Below are positions 26,380-35,852 of a stretch of 64,000 nucleotides of DNA, piece after piece (position 1 is the first letter of the stretch; each line of letters opens with the position of its first letter). Where the stretch lies: NCBI GenBank assembly GCA_024346835.1, contig AP024867.1, positions 124,001 to 188,000 on the forward strand, read 5' to 3'. This stretch comes from Vibrio comitans. GTDB lineage: Bacteria > Pseudomonadota > Gammaproteobacteria > Enterobacterales > Vibrionaceae. The position numbers and the translations under genes are program-made. The notes beneath the pieces were generated by a model. That model saw only the letters and a program-made list of their open reading frames with translations, had not been told where the DNA came from and ran no database searches.

Positions 26380-28443
26380 ATGAAAATCAAGAAATTATCC
26401 GTATTGTCCTTAGCTATTGCTAGTGTATTAGCTGGCTGTAATAGCAGGTCTAGCTCAGACACAACCATCGCGAAACCCTCACTCCCTTCAGGTGTAGGCT
26501 ATGAACTGACCGTTCCAGTTCCAGGCGTTGCCTACCCTCTACCTATGGTTGAGAATGCGCCTAACAACTCAAACGACCCATATCGTTATGATATCGACCA
26601 TAATCCACTTACTCATATACTAAGTGGTATGAACAAAATCTGGCATGCTGGCGTTGACGGGTGGCAGAATAATGCAAATGGCGACGGCCCTGAAACTTTC
26701 GACGAAACCATCCTCGACCATGACGTTTGGGCTCACAACATTCAATATGTTGTTGATGTAACAACAAACCGTACGTTAGAGCAAGCTATCGAGAGCTATA
26801 CCGATGATAGACGTAGCAAAAACTACAGCGTAATAGATGGCTTTGGTCCATTAACTCAAGCCTATCTCGATGCTTCAGATGCTTATGTTGATATCGATGT
26901 GCCTACTGTCAAAGATATTCTAGAAAACGATAACTTCTTTGCTGTCGCAAACGATGGTGGTGATTACACTGGTGATGAATCAAAAGAGCTTGGCAGTGTT
27001 GTTAAGCTTGTTCGCGATTTTCGAGATGCAAACGCATCGACTAACCCATCAAAGTATATTTATTCAACACCTCGACCTTGGCGTATGGACTCTGTAGGTC
27101 AAGTTGACTATTTAGGTACTGTTGAGCATGAGTGTATACAGCAAGATGGTAGTGTTGAAGCACGCATATATGACACATATACAAGTGATGTAGAAGTGCT
27201 ACCAGGTATCTACTGTGCTGGTCGTCATCATGGCAATGATCCAGTAACCGAAGATCACGGTAACCGACGCAAAGATGGTGGTTACCCAAGCGGTCACACT
27301 AATGCAGGTTACCTTGCGGCGATGGGCTACGCATACGCAATGCCAGAACGCTTTGCAGAGTTTATTACTCGTGGTTCACAAATGGGTGAAAATCGCGTTC
27401 TAACAGGTATGCACTCTCCTGTTGATGTCATAGGTGCTAGAATTCACTTCCAAGCAATTGTTGCGGGTGCACTTGCTCAAGATGACGTTTATACAAACGC
27501 TCAACAAGCATACAACCATGCGGGCGTATACTTTGGCAATATGGCACGTGAAGAAGGCTATGAACTTTTTGATTACGCACATCGCCACGTTGAAGATGAA
27601 GTTGGCTTTGTTGACGGTGAGTATGCAATCACTGTGGTTGGTGACAACAACCGTTACGCAGATCATGAGCTAAACAAGAAAACTTACCGTGAGCGCATGA
27701 CCTATGGTTTTGAACAAGACCTTAGCTTAGCGGGTCAGGAGGCTATCGTACCAAAAGGGGCTGAGCGTTTACTTGAAACACGACTTCCTTACCTGTCTGA
27801 CGAGCAACGCCGAGCTGTTCTTTACACTACATCTATCGACTCTGGTTACCCTATCTTAGATGACACCAACGGTTGGGGGCGTCTTGACTTAGTAATGGCT
27901 GCCGATGGCTTTGGCAGCTTTGTTAAAGATGTCGATGTGACCATGAGTGCAAGTGCAGGTCGCTTTAATGCCAAAGATACTTGGCGGAATGATATTGATG
28001 GTTTAGGCAAGCTTACCAAATCAGGGACAGGCCACCTTAATCTGATCGGTGATAACAGCTACACTGGTGGCACTGTGCTTAAAGATGGCACTCTAGAGGC
28101 ATCAAGCTCATCTGCCTTGGGTCAAGGTGACGTTTACATTGTCGATGGACTTCTTCTTGTTTCTTCGATTGATGGTCTAAAGATTGGCGGTAGCTTTACG
28201 CAGCAAGACGGTAGCTTAATCGTCAACATTGACAATAATGAAGTATCGGTTGAAGTTGCTGAAACTCTCTACATCGAGGAAGGTAAACTTGAGCTTCATA
28301 TTGCAGATAGTATTTCCGCCGGGCAAACTATCAACTTAATTACTGCTAAACGTCGCTCTGGCGAGTTTACTGAAGTGGATGCGGGTAGCCGAAATGTAGA
28401 ATTGTCTTACACAGAAAAAGGTGTTCAAGTTACGGTTTTATAA
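26380..28443 (+). CDS. PAP2-family acid phosphatase lipoprotein with an autotransporter-type repeat tail
   Basis: A 687-residue lipoprotein (LAGC signal, Cys at about residue 20). The middle carries the three PAP2/vanadium-haloperoxidase motifs: K-x6-RP in the SKYIYSTPRPWR segment, YPSGHT (Ser304, His306) and R-x5-H-x3-D in NRVLTGMHSPVDV (Arg339, His345, Asp349). These residues form the phosphohistidine active site. From about residue 545 the protein changes to beta-helix type sequence with a clear passenger repeat (GKLTKSGTGHLNLIGDNSYTGGT), seen in autotransporter passengers. No translocator barrel follows. The combination suggests a surface- or periplasm-anchored phosphatase with a binding tail. 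Confidence 0.88.
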   Translation: MKIKKLSVLSLAIASVLAGCNSRSSSDTTIAKPSLPSGVGYELTVPVPGVAYPLPMVENAPNNSNDPYRYDIDHNPLTHILSGMNKIWHAGVDGWQNNANGDGPETFDETILDHDVWAHNIQYVVDVTTNRTLEQAIESYTDDRRSKNYSVIDGFGPLTQAYLDASDAYVDIDVPTVKDILENDNFFAVANDGGDYTGDESKELGSVVKLVRDFRDANASTNPSKYIYSTPRPWRMDSVGQVDYLGTVEHECIQQDGSVEARIYDTYTSDVEVLPGIYCAGRHHGNDPVTEDHGNRRKDGGYPSGHTNAGYLAAMGYAYAMPERFAEFITRGSQMGENRVLTGMHSPVDVIGARIHFQAIVAGALAQDDVYTNAQQAYNHAGVYFGNMAREEGYELFDYAHRHVEDEVGFVDGEYAITVVGDNNRYADHELNKKTYRERMTYGFEQDLSLAGQEAIVPKGAERLLETRLPYLSDEQRRAVLYTTSIDSGYPILDDTNGWGRLDLVMAADGFGSFVKDVDVTMSASAGRFNAKDTWRNDIDGLGKLTKSGTGHLNLIGDNSYTGGTVLKDGTLEASSSSALGQGDVYIVDGLLLVSSIDGLKIGGSFTQQDGSLIVNIDNNEVSVEVAETLYIEEGKLELHIADSISAGQTINLITAKRRSGEFTEVDAGSRNVELSYTEKGVQVTVL

Positions 28444-28456
28444 TAAGTAGCTATGC

Positions 28457-28482
28457 AGGGTTGCCATTAGGCAGCCCTTTAC
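28457..28482 (+). terminator. Terminator of the PAP2 gene
   Basis: Stem AGGGTTGCC / GGCAGCCCT (one G-T pair on the plus strand) with an ATTA loop and a short T run. Confidence 0.65.
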
Positions 28483-28667
28483 CTCCCGTACATTAGTTAT
28501 GTATTCGCCACTCTATTTTCAACTTCCCTGCATAATGAGAAAGCAACCAGAAAAATCAGCATTAACTTCGTGTAGCTTTGTTTATTTAAGAAGCCGCGAC
28601 GAAGATTAGGCTATTCTAGCCAACAGTCTTTAGGTAGCTTAAAAATGACAAACACGTTTTGAGGCAA

Positions 28668-28691
28668 AGGCTTTTCAGATACGAAAAGCCT
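28668..28691. terminator. Hairpin just after the short recombinase gene
   Basis: Perfect 9-bp arms AGGCTTTTC / GAAAAGCCT with a 6-base loop, 13 bases beyond the stop of the minus-strand recombinase. The T run is short, so termination is likely but weak. Confidence 0.5.
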
Positions 28692-28703
28692 GTAGTATGT
28701 CTA

Positions 28704-29300
28704 CTAGCAATCTGTTTGCTCTGAGAGCCTAAGAGCATCTTCCAGCTCTACTCCTAGATAACGAATTGTGTTATCTAGTTTCGAATGGCCGAGTAAAAGC
28801 TGTACTGCCCTAATGTTTTTTGTTTTTGCATAAATTAGGGTGGCTTTGGTACGGCGCATCGAGTGTGTACCATAGTAATCCGCATTTAGGCCGAGCTTAA
28901 CAGCCCAACTCCGAATTATTGAGCGATAGTATGAGTAACTGATTGACTGTTCCTCTCGACGACCGCTAGGAAAAAGAAAGCTGTTAGCTTCTAGTGATGC
29001 TGCATAGATCCATCGACTTAAACTTTGCTGAGTTTTTGGCGTGATTTCATAGTGTACATCGGTCCCTGTTTTTTGCTGAACACACTGCACTCTTTCATAA
29101 ATTGTTCCTTGCGAAGAAACATCGTAAACATTTAATTTTAGTAGATCGCTAGCCCGAAGCTTACTGTCAATGGCTAAATTTAGTAAGGCAAGTTGCATCA
29201 GATCGTTTTCAATCTCAAGCCGAGTCCTGATACGCCAAATTTCTTCTAACTTGAACGGGCGTTTTATCCCGCTGCTACGCCTTAGTGTTGGACTTCTCAT
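28704..29300 (-). CDS. Short tyrosine recombinase (catalytic domain only)
   Basis: A 198-residue recombinase. The ATG at 29300 is chosen over an in-frame ATG (29333) because AAGGAGG stands just before it. All catalytic residues are seen: Arg in DSKLRASDLLKLN, the HxxR box HSMRRTKA, GH in LLLGHSKLDN and Tyr in TIRYLGVELEDAL. There is no N-terminal core-binding domain, as in FimB/FimE-type inverting recombinases of about 200 residues. It is a single gene between the PAP2 gene and the threonate operon. A role in inversion or as an element remnant is possible; no inverted-repeat switch was located. Confidence 0.85.
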   Translation of the reverse strand: MRSPTLRRSSGIKRPFKLEEIWRIRTRLEIENDLMQLALLNLAIDSKLRASDLLKLNVYDVSSQGTIYERVQCVQQKTGTDVHYEITPKTQQSLSRWIYAASLEANSFLFPSGRREEQSISYSYYRSIIRSWAVKLGLNADYYGTHSMRRTKATLIYAKTKNIRAVQLLLGHSKLDNTIRYLGVELEDALRLSEQTDC

Positions 29301-29499
29301 GCTGACCTCCTTGTAATTGTTATTGGTCAACATATAGTTTGGCTGCCATTAATCACGTTAGGTGTGTCCGGAAGGATATTCTGTCTAGAGGGCCTAAAAG
29401 AGAGATGGACACAAGCGAGTTAGATTTTTAAATTGATGATCTATGAATGCGCTTGGTATTGAAAAGACTTGTACCCAAGGCTCTAATTGAACCTAAAAA

Positions 29500-29540
29500 G
29501 CCCCCTAATAATTGGCTTTCCAAGTATTAGGGGGCACTTT
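29500..29540. terminator. Terminator of the threonate operon
   Basis: A perfect 11-bp stem GCCCCCTAATA / TATTAGGGGGC with a 14-base loop and T tracts on both strands, 27 bases after the permease stop. Confidence 0.85.
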
Positions 29541-29561
29541 TTTTACTAAAGTTTAAGGACT

Positions 29562-31016
29562 TTAGTTAGCGATAAGCTTTTTCGTAGCGGTTTTATCTTT
29601 AGACTTTACCCAAATGACTACAGCTACAAGAACAGCGATTGGAATTAATGGATCAATAATTGTACCGCCTTTACCAAACATTAGGTTAAGTGCCATGATA
29701 AGTGAAGCACCGATTGCCCATGCGACCGTTGATGTTACTGACCAAATCTTCAGCTGATCCGTTAGCTCTGTGATACCTAACGTACGGTTGATTATGTGGA
29801 AGTAAGAGTCGTTTAAGTGAGAGAAGCCAACTGGGCCAACCGCACACGCAAGTGCGACAAAGACCGGGTCTAGACCTAATGTTTCAACTAGAGGCAGAGC
29901 CATGGTCGCAGCTACCATCATAGATGCGGTTGCAGAGCCTTGAATCAAACGCAACATAGAAGCGATAGCCAATGGCACTAGTAGTGGTGGAATGCCGCTG
30001 CTTGCGATTGCTTCCGCGACCTGTGGACCAGCACCCGATGCTTTAAGTACCGCACCCATTGCACCACCACAACCTGTAACTACTAGTATTAGACCCGTAG
30101 TAGACAAGGCGTCATCCATTGAACCAACCATGTCTTTACGCTCGATGTGACGAGTTAGACCATACAGTGCCATCAGAACACCAAGACCTACTGCTACTAC
30201 TGGATTACCAAGTAGAGATAATGTTGTATGAAGTGCAGTATCACCTTTACCTATCAGAGTATTGATTAGAATTAGTGCGATTGGTACAAGGATTGGACCA
30301 AATGATAAGAAGTTGCTTGGTAGATCTTTGTCGTCAGTTGCTTCAACTTTCTCAAGATTTGCCCAATCCGCATGATTGGTGATCCAAGATTCACCATTTG
30401 GCACACGGTAATACTCGTTACCTACGCGGCGGATGTAAATCATCGATAGAAGCATCATAGGAATTGATACCATTAACCCCCACAGCATGTACGTACCTAG
30501 GTCTACGCCAAGGATACCTGCTACTGCTACTGGGCCAGGTGTAGGTGGCACAAGCGCATGGGTAATAAGCAAACCAAGTGCTAACGTTACACCTAGACCT
30601 ACTGCTGACTTACCTGTATCTCGTGAAATTGCGCGAACAAGAGAGTGCAAAATGATATACGCAGAATCACAAAATACTGGAATCGCAACAATAACGCCAG
30701 TAAAGCCAAGTGCGAGATCTTCACGGCCTTTACCACAAAGTTTCACGAAAGTTTTCGCCATACGAACCGCTGCGCCAGAGCGTTCAAAACACGCGCCCAT
30801 GATCACGCCAAATGCGATGATTAGACCTATGCCTCCAAGTACGCCGCCAAAGCCCGCTTTAATTGCATTAATCAGTTCTACTGGTGCCATTCCTGCGAAT
30901 AACCCCATGATGATGCTCGAAATAACCATTGCAAGTGCTACTGGGATACGTGTTTTCACGATCATTCCCATCATGGCAATAATACCAATTACAATGCCTA
31001 TCAATGCTCCGTCCAT
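29562..31016 (-). CDS. GntP-family permease, probably for threonate/erythronate
   Basis: A 484-residue inner-membrane transporter of the gluconate:H+ symporter family, with about 12-14 helices. Family blocks include GGIGLIIAFGVIMGACFERSG, PVFCDSAYIILHSL, HALVPPTPGPVAVAGILG and GSATASMMVAATMALP. It is the last gene of the operon with otnI, otnC, otnK and ltnD, which points to four-carbon sugar acids as substrate rather than gluconate. The 153-base gap from otnI may hold an internal promoter. Confidence 0.88.
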   Translation of the reverse strand: MDGALIGIVIGIIAMMGMIVKTRIPVALAMVISSIIMGLFAGMAPVELINAIKAGFGGVLGGIGLIIAFGVIMGACFERSGAAVRMAKTFVKLCGKGREDLALGFTGVIVAIPVFCDSAYIILHSLVRAISRDTGKSAVGLGVTLALGLLITHALVPPTPGPVAVAGILGVDLGTYMLWGLMVSIPMMLLSMIYIRRVGNEYYRVPNGESWITNHADWANLEKVEATDDKDLPSNFLSFGPILVPIALILINTLIGKGDTALHTTLSLLGNPVVAVGLGVLMALYGLTRHIERKDMVGSMDDALSTTGLILVVTGCGGAMGAVLKASGAGPQVAEAIASSGIPPLLVPLAIASMLRLIQGSATASMMVAATMALPLVETLGLDPVFVALACAVGPVGFSHLNDSYFHIINRTLGITELTDQLKIWSVTSTVAWAIGASLIMALNLMFGKGGTIIDPLIPIAVLVAVVIWVKSKDKTATKKLIAN

Positions 31017-31169
31017 TTTGGTGTCCTTTTGTTCTTTATTATGTAGGGTGAGTGCATGTGGGCGTTATAAATAGGTACCCACAGCACTTTTTATGTAAGC
31101 GATTTACTCTTTGTTAAATCACGTATTTCTAGAGGTAAGCCTTTCGGCTTTAAAATATCGGTTCTCGAT

Positions 31170-31946
31170 TTACAGGTATGTCTTTACCCAGCTAAGCCCT
31201 TGTTCTGTTGTGTTTCTAGGGTTGTACTCACAACCAATCCAACCTTGGTAGCCAGAATCATCCAATACATTGAATAAGTGTGGGTAATTCAACTCACCTT
31301 CAGATGGTTCATGTCTTTCGGGTACTGAAGCGATTTGGATATGTCCCGTGTAGCGCGCAACATCACGAATCAATGTGCTTAAGTCACCATCCATAATTTG
31401 TGCGTGGTATAGATCGAGCTGTAATTTCACGTTTGGGCGATCTACTTGCTTAATCAATTCCACCGCCTCGCGCTGGTGAGCAACGAAGTAGTTTGGAACA
31501 TCACGATTATTCAGAGGCTCAATCAACAACTCGATTCCCTCCTCTGCAAATTTATCTGCAGCGTAACGGATGTTTGAGATAAAAGTTGCGGTATGTTGTT
31601 CGCGAGTGAAACCTGCATCAACAATGCCAGACATTGCGTGAACCTTTTTGCAGTTCAGCGCTTTGGCGTACATCAATGCTGTTTCAACACTTGCCTTGAA
31701 TTCCTCCTCACGACCGGGAATAGCAGCGAAGCCACGTTCACCCGCATCCCAGTCACCTGGAGGCATGTTGAACAACGCTTGTTCAAAGCCGAACTGTTCC
31801 ATTTTATTTGCCAACACTTGCGCTTCAAATGCGTATGGGAATAGATATTCCACCGCTTTAAAGCCCGCTTGGTGCGCTTTCTCGAATCGTTCTAGAAACG
31901 GAACTTCTGTGAATAACATGGTTAGGTTTGCTGCAAATTTAGCCAT
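31170..31946 (-). CDS. otnI: 2-oxo-tetronate isomerase
   Basis: A member of the hydroxypyruvate-isomerase-like TIM-barrel family (258 residues). In the described pathway OtnI turns 2-oxo-tetronate into 3-oxo-tetronate. Metal and substrate motifs are LLIEPLNNRDVPNYF (Glu), KLQLDLYHAQIMDGD (Asp, His), HIQIASVPERHEPSEGELNY and GCEYNPR. The start ATG overlaps the otnC stop by one base (TAATG), indicating tight coupling. The first residues MAKFAANLTMLFTEVPFLERF are characteristic of this family. Confidence 0.9.
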   Translation of the reverse strand: MAKFAANLTMLFTEVPFLERFEKAHQAGFKAVEYLFPYAFEAQVLANKMEQFGFEQALFNMPPGDWDAGERGFAAIPGREEEFKASVETALMYAKALNCKKVHAMSGIVDAGFTREQHTATFISNIRYAADKFAEEGIELLIEPLNNRDVPNYFVAHQREAVELIKQVDRPNVKLQLDLYHAQIMDGDLSTLIRDVARYTGHIQIASVPERHEPSEGELNYPHLFNVLDDSGYQGWIGCEYNPRNTTEQGLSWVKTYL

Positions 31947-32593
31947 TATTTACCTCTCCCTATTAAGTCTTGAACCTCGGCATCCGTTAGGTAGCGAATA
32001 TTGCTGCCTTTAAGAATGAACGCCAGTTTCGCTGTCTCTTCTAGTTCTTCCGCATTGTCTACTGCATCTTCAAAATCCGAACCAGTAATCACTGGACCAT
32101 GATTGGCGAGTAGAAAGGCACGGTAATCTCCCGCACGCTGTGCGAGCTCTTCTGCAATTTGCGGATCACCTGGGCGCAGGTAAGGAATTACCGGCAACTC
32201 ACCAATACGCATAACATAGTAAGGAGTGAAGGCTTTGATAGCGTTCTCACGGTCTAAACCTTCAAGGCACGACAGCGCAGTAAGATAGGTCGAGTGCAGA
32301 TGAACAATCGCGTTACACTCTGCATTATTCCGATAAATCGCCAAGTGAAATGCCGCTTCCTTCGATGGTTTCTTACCCGAAATATGATTACCTTCGATAT
32401 CGACTACTGAGAGTTCATTTGCCACCAGCCGGCCAAAAGATGATCCCGTTGGTGTAGCCAAAAAAAGACCATTTGGCAGTTTTAAGGATAAATTGCCTGC
32501 TCCGCCTGTCGCATAGCCGCGTTCAAACATAGAGCGTGCCATAGTGACCATTTGCTCTCTCAATTGTTGCTCTGTCATTGAATCTATACTCAT
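31946..32593 (-). CDS. otnC: 3-oxo-tetronate 4-phosphate decarboxylase (class II aldolase fold)
   Basis: Class II aldolase/adducin-type protein of 215 residues. OtnC is known to decarboxylate 3-oxo-tetronate 4-phosphate to dihydroxyacetone phosphate. Visible residues are the acid in PSKEAAFHLAIY, the zinc pair in IVHLHSTYLTALSC and the third His in LLANHGPVITG. The ATG at 32593 is favoured over the adjoining upstream GTG, with TAGGA upstream. It lies between otnK (12 bases upstream) and otnI (1-base overlap). Confidence 0.9.
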   Translation of the reverse strand: MSIDSMTEQQLREQMVTMARSMFERGYATGGAGNLSLKLPNGLFLATPTGSSFGRLVANELSVVDIEGNHISGKKPSKEAAFHLAIYRNNAECNAIVHLHSTYLTALSCLEGLDRENAIKAFTPYYVMRIGELPVIPYLRPGDPQIAEELAQRAGDYRAFLLANHGPVITGSDFEDAVDNAEELEETAKLAFILKGSNIRYLTDAEVQDLIGRGK

Positions 32594-32604
32594 CACAATC
32601 CTAC

Positions 32605-33861
32605 CTATGCAAAGAATGACTGCGCTTTGGCAAAGAAATTTTCATCGCCGAAATTGCCAGATTTCAATGCCAGAGAAAGATCGCCTTCTACCGATTTCAC
32701 CCAAGGTACACCTGGTGCAATCTGAGGACCGATATGGAAGCCTTTCACCGCTAGACTTTGAGTCACAACGCCAGAGGTTTCACCACCTGCAACGATAAAG
32801 TTTTTCACGCCGTGTTGCTCAAGTTTGATAGCGAGCTTTCTAAAGAATTGCTCAACCGCGTGGCTTGATGCTTGTGCGCCAAACTCTTGTTGAATTGCTT
32901 TCAGTGCAGTTGCATCTGCAGTTGCGTAAACCAACGGAGCAAACTCACTTCCAATGTTAGTCATCACCCAATCAAACACTTGGTTTGAGTACTCTTCGTT
33001 TGTAAGGCAGGCGTTAACATCGATAGCAAAATGCGGTGCTTTTTCTTTGTAGACTGCCACTTGTCGATTGGTCATTACCGAACACGAGCCAGAGAACACT
33101 ACCGTTGGTGCTTTTGCCGGACTACCCGCTTGCTTTGCATCACTTTGATCTTCAAGATGCTCAACCCAGTTCCTTGCAATGCCCGACGCTAGACCCGAGC
33201 CGCCAGTAACAAGTTTTAGCGATTTGGCTGCTTGACCAAGCGTGACAAGATGATCTGCATTAAATGCATCTACCACTGCGTAGCGATTGCCTTGTAATTT
33301 AAGTTCTTCAAAGCATTCTGTTACAGCTTGAGAACCTCGTTCAATGACTTGGAAGTTAATCAAGCCAGATGTGCCCTGAGATTGCGCATCCATCATACGA
33401 ATCAGACTAGAATCAATCATTGGCGTAACAGGATGGTTACGCATACCTGAATCACTTAACAGGTCTTGGAAAACAAACAGGTGACCGTTGTAAACCGTGC
33501 GACCATTTACTGGCAGTGCTGGGCATACTATTGTGAATTCTTCATCTAGCTCCGCTAAAAGTGCATCAGTCACAGGGCCAATGTTACCTTCTGCTGTGCT
33601 GTCAAAAGTAGAGCAATACTTAAAATAGAACTGCTGACAGCCGTTAACTTGTAGCCACTTAAGTGCAGCTACTGAATCATTGATTGCTTCGTCCACAGGA
33701 CAAGAGCGAGACTTAAGACTGATTACTACTGCATCTGCGTTTACATCTATCTCTTCTTTTGGAATGCCGTTAAGCTGGACTGTGCGCATTCCGTTTTCTA
33801 CTAGAAAACCTGCAATATCTGTTGCGCCAGTAAAATCGTCTGCGATAACACCTAATAACAT
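32605..33861 (-). CDS. otnK: 3-oxo-tetronate kinase (DUF1537 family)
   Basis: A 418-residue sugar-acid kinase. The N-terminal domain starts with the signature LGVIADDFTGATDIAGFL, and the C-terminal nucleotide-binding domain has VTGGSGLASG, VVFSGSCSVMTNRQ and FIVAGGETSGVVTQ. In the established pathway OtnK phosphorylates 3-oxo-tetronate at C4 before the OtnC step. Length and motifs are normal. It is 25 bases downstream of ltnD and 12 bases before otnC. Confidence 0.9.
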   Translation of the reverse strand: MLLGVIADDFTGATDIAGFLVENGMRTVQLNGIPKEEIDVNADAVVISLKSRSCPVDEAINDSVAALKWLQVNGCQQFYFKYCSTFDSTAEGNIGPVTDALLAELDEEFTIVCPALPVNGRTVYNGHLFVFQDLLSDSGMRNHPVTPMIDSSLIRMMDAQSQGTSGLINFQVIERGSQAVTECFEELKLQGNRYAVVDAFNADHLVTLGQAAKSLKLVTGGSGLASGIARNWVEHLEDQSDAKQAGSPAKAPTVVFSGSCSVMTNRQVAVYKEKAPHFAIDVNACLTNEEYSNQVFDWVMTNIGSEFAPLVYATADATALKAIQQEFGAQASSHAVEQFFRKLAIKLEQHGVKNFIVAGGETSGVVTQSLAVKGFHIGPQIAPGVPWVKSVEGDLSLALKSGNFGDENFFAKAQSFFA

Positions 33862-33886
33862 AATTTCTCCTCCGCTTTACGTGCGC

Positions 33887-34795
33887 TTATTTTTGTTTGC
33901 TATCCACACCAGGAAGCTCTATGCCATCAAAAATCTTGATAACTGCACTGTCATCTTCCTGACCAAAACCAGCATTGCTTGCACTAACAAACATGTTGAG
34001 AGCCGCACTTGATAGAGGAAGTGGGAACTTCAGGTCTTTCGCTGTATCAGACACAAGATTTAGGTCTTTCACAAAAATGTCGACCATAGATTTTGGCGAG
34101 TAGTCACCATCAACCACATGCTTCATGCGATTCTCAAACATCCATGAATTACCCGCAGCGTTAGTCACAACGTCATACATCAGATCTAGAGGGATATTGG
34201 CACGTGCTGCTAATGCCATTGCTTCTGCACCCGCAGCAATATGAACACCTGCTAATAGTTGGTGGATGATCTTAACTGTTGCCCCAAGACCAACCTCTTC
34301 ACCAATGTTGTACACCTTTGCAGCTGTTGCTTTCAGCACCAGTTCAAGTGCATCAAAAGTACTTTGCTTACCAGATGCCATGATGGTCATTTCACCTGAT
34401 TCCGCTTTAACCGCACCACCAGAAACAGGAGCGTCTAGCATCACTAAGTTGTGTTCAGCCAGTTTCGCCTCAATCTGTTTTGCATCTTCAGCCGAGATAG
34501 TCGCTGAAACCATCACAGGCGTGTTGGGTTTGAGTGCCGCAGCCAAACCCGTTTTAAAGAGCACGGTATTAACTTGTGCTGCGTTCACAACTAGAACAAG
34601 AACAGAATCTAACTCATCTGCAAACTCAACCGCATTGGTTGATACTGCTTTGGCGCCAAATGAACCTAGTTCTTCAAGAGCTTGAGGGTTAAGGTCAAAA
34701 CCATATACATCAAGGCCTGCACGCACGCATGACTTCGCTGCCCCCATACCCATAGAACCTAAACCAATAACACCGACAGATTGGATTTCACTCAT
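33887..34795 (-). CDS. ltnD: L-threonate 2-dehydrogenase
   Basis: A 3-hydroxyisobutyrate-dehydrogenase-family enzyme (302 residues) that oxidises L-threonate to 2-oxo-tetronate with NAD+. The Rossmann motif is GVIGLGSMGMGAAKS; the substrate-binding motif is DAPVSGGAVKAESGEMT; the catalytic Lys is in GATVKIIHQLLAG; and FVKDLNLV lies further on. It is the first gene of the operon, divergent from the DeoR regulator. The call to threonate rather than a related acid rests on the operon context. Confidence 0.88.
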   Translation of the reverse strand: MSEIQSVGVIGLGSMGMGAAKSCVRAGLDVYGFDLNPQALEELGSFGAKAVSTNAVEFADELDSVLVLVVNAAQVNTVLFKTGLAAALKPNTPVMVSATISAEDAKQIEAKLAEHNLVMLDAPVSGGAVKAESGEMTIMASGKQSTFDALELVLKATAAKVYNIGEEVGLGATVKIIHQLLAGVHIAAGAEAMALAARANIPLDLMYDVVTNAAGNSWMFENRMKHVVDGDYSPKSMVDIFVKDLNLVSDTAKDLKFPLPLSSAALNMFVSASNAGFGQEDDSAVIKIFDGIELPGVDSKQK

Positions 34796-35075
34796 AGCTA
34801 CAATGCCTTCTTAATAAATATTGAACTTAATGTTGTTAATTCTTGTTTTCTGGTTGTGATTATATGTGAATGCTCATATCGATACTTGGTTTAAAGTCAC
34901 ACTTTTCACAAAAATTAACATACAGAGATATTTACCCCCTTTAAAGGCGGGTAAAAAAGATAAAACTAGAGGTAAAAGTAAACTAGACTCCATTTATGAA
35001 CATAAATTCACAGATATTCACAAACCCAAAAAAGATTGGTAGGATGTTAAAAAACAAGAAGATAGAAGCGAAACT

Positions 35076-35852
35076 ATGATCCCAGCAGAACGCCAAAGAA
35101 CCATTTTATCTCTACTCTCACATCAAGAGGTGTTAAGCATTTCAGATTTGACCGACCATCTTGGTGTATCACACATGACTATTCGTCGAGATATTGTGAA
35201 GCTTGAATCTTCAGGTAAGGTCATCTCTGTCTCTGGGGGTGTTCAACTGGCGCAAGCATTACATGTAGAGTTATCTCATGATGCAAAAGTGGAACAGCAA
35301 GCTAATGAGAAAGCACATATCGGCAAAATTGCTGCCACATTGATCAAGGAAGATGCGACGATTTACCTTGATGCAGGTACGACTTCATTGGAGATAGTAC
35401 GTCAGATTGTAGATCGCGATGATCTTCTTGTTATCACTAACGACTTTTCTATCGCAGCCTTTCTAATGAATCACAGCCAATGTGAGCTTTACCACACAGG
35501 TGGCAAGATCGACCGTGAAAATCAATCGACCCTCGGAGGTAAAGTCGCAGAATTTCTTAATGGGATGAATATTGATATAGCCTTTATCTCCTCTTCTTCA
35601 TGGAGTATGAAAGGACTATCGACACCCAATGAAAACAAGGTATTGGTTAAGCAAGCAATAGCTAATTCTGCACAAGTTAGTTACCTCATCTCTGACTCAA
35701 CTAAGTACGGCCGCATTGCAAGTTTTCATGCTTTAGATCTCGAACAGTTAGATGGCATTATCACTGATGAAAATCTATCTGAAGTTACAACTAATGAATT
35801 ATTGGATAAAGGATTAGATGTATATAAGAGCTATCCCATTGAATCACCTTAA
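35076..35852 (+). CDS. DeoR-family repressor of the threonate operon
   Basis: A 258-residue DeoR regulator. The N-terminal HTH (SISDLTDHLGVSHMTIRRDIVKLE, about residues 20-43) precedes a sugar-phosphate sensor domain with IYLDAGTTSLEIVRQ and LGGKVAEFLNGM. DeoR proteins usually sense a phosphorylated intermediate and release DNA. It is divergent from ltnD across a 280-bp gap where its operators should lie. The short AT-rich gap shows no clear dyad by eye. Confidence 0.88.
   Translation: MIPAERQRTILSLLSHQEVLSISDLTDHLGVSHMTIRRDIVKLESSGKVISVSGGVQLAQALHVELSHDAKVEQQANEKAHIGKIAATLIKEDATIYLDAGTTSLEIVRQIVDRDDLLVITNDFSIAAFLMNHSQCELYHTGGKIDRENQSTLGGKVAEFLNGMNIDIAFISSSSWSMKGLSTPNENKVLVKQAIANSAQVSYLISDSTKYGRIASFHALDLEQLDGIITDENLSEVTTNELLDKGLDVYKSYPIESP

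Noticed and set aside
30487..31074. Plus-strand frame of 195 codons inside the GntP gene
   Set aside because: It is a reverse-frame shadow of a strongly supported transporter gene, with Pro/Thr/Ala/Ile-biased composition.
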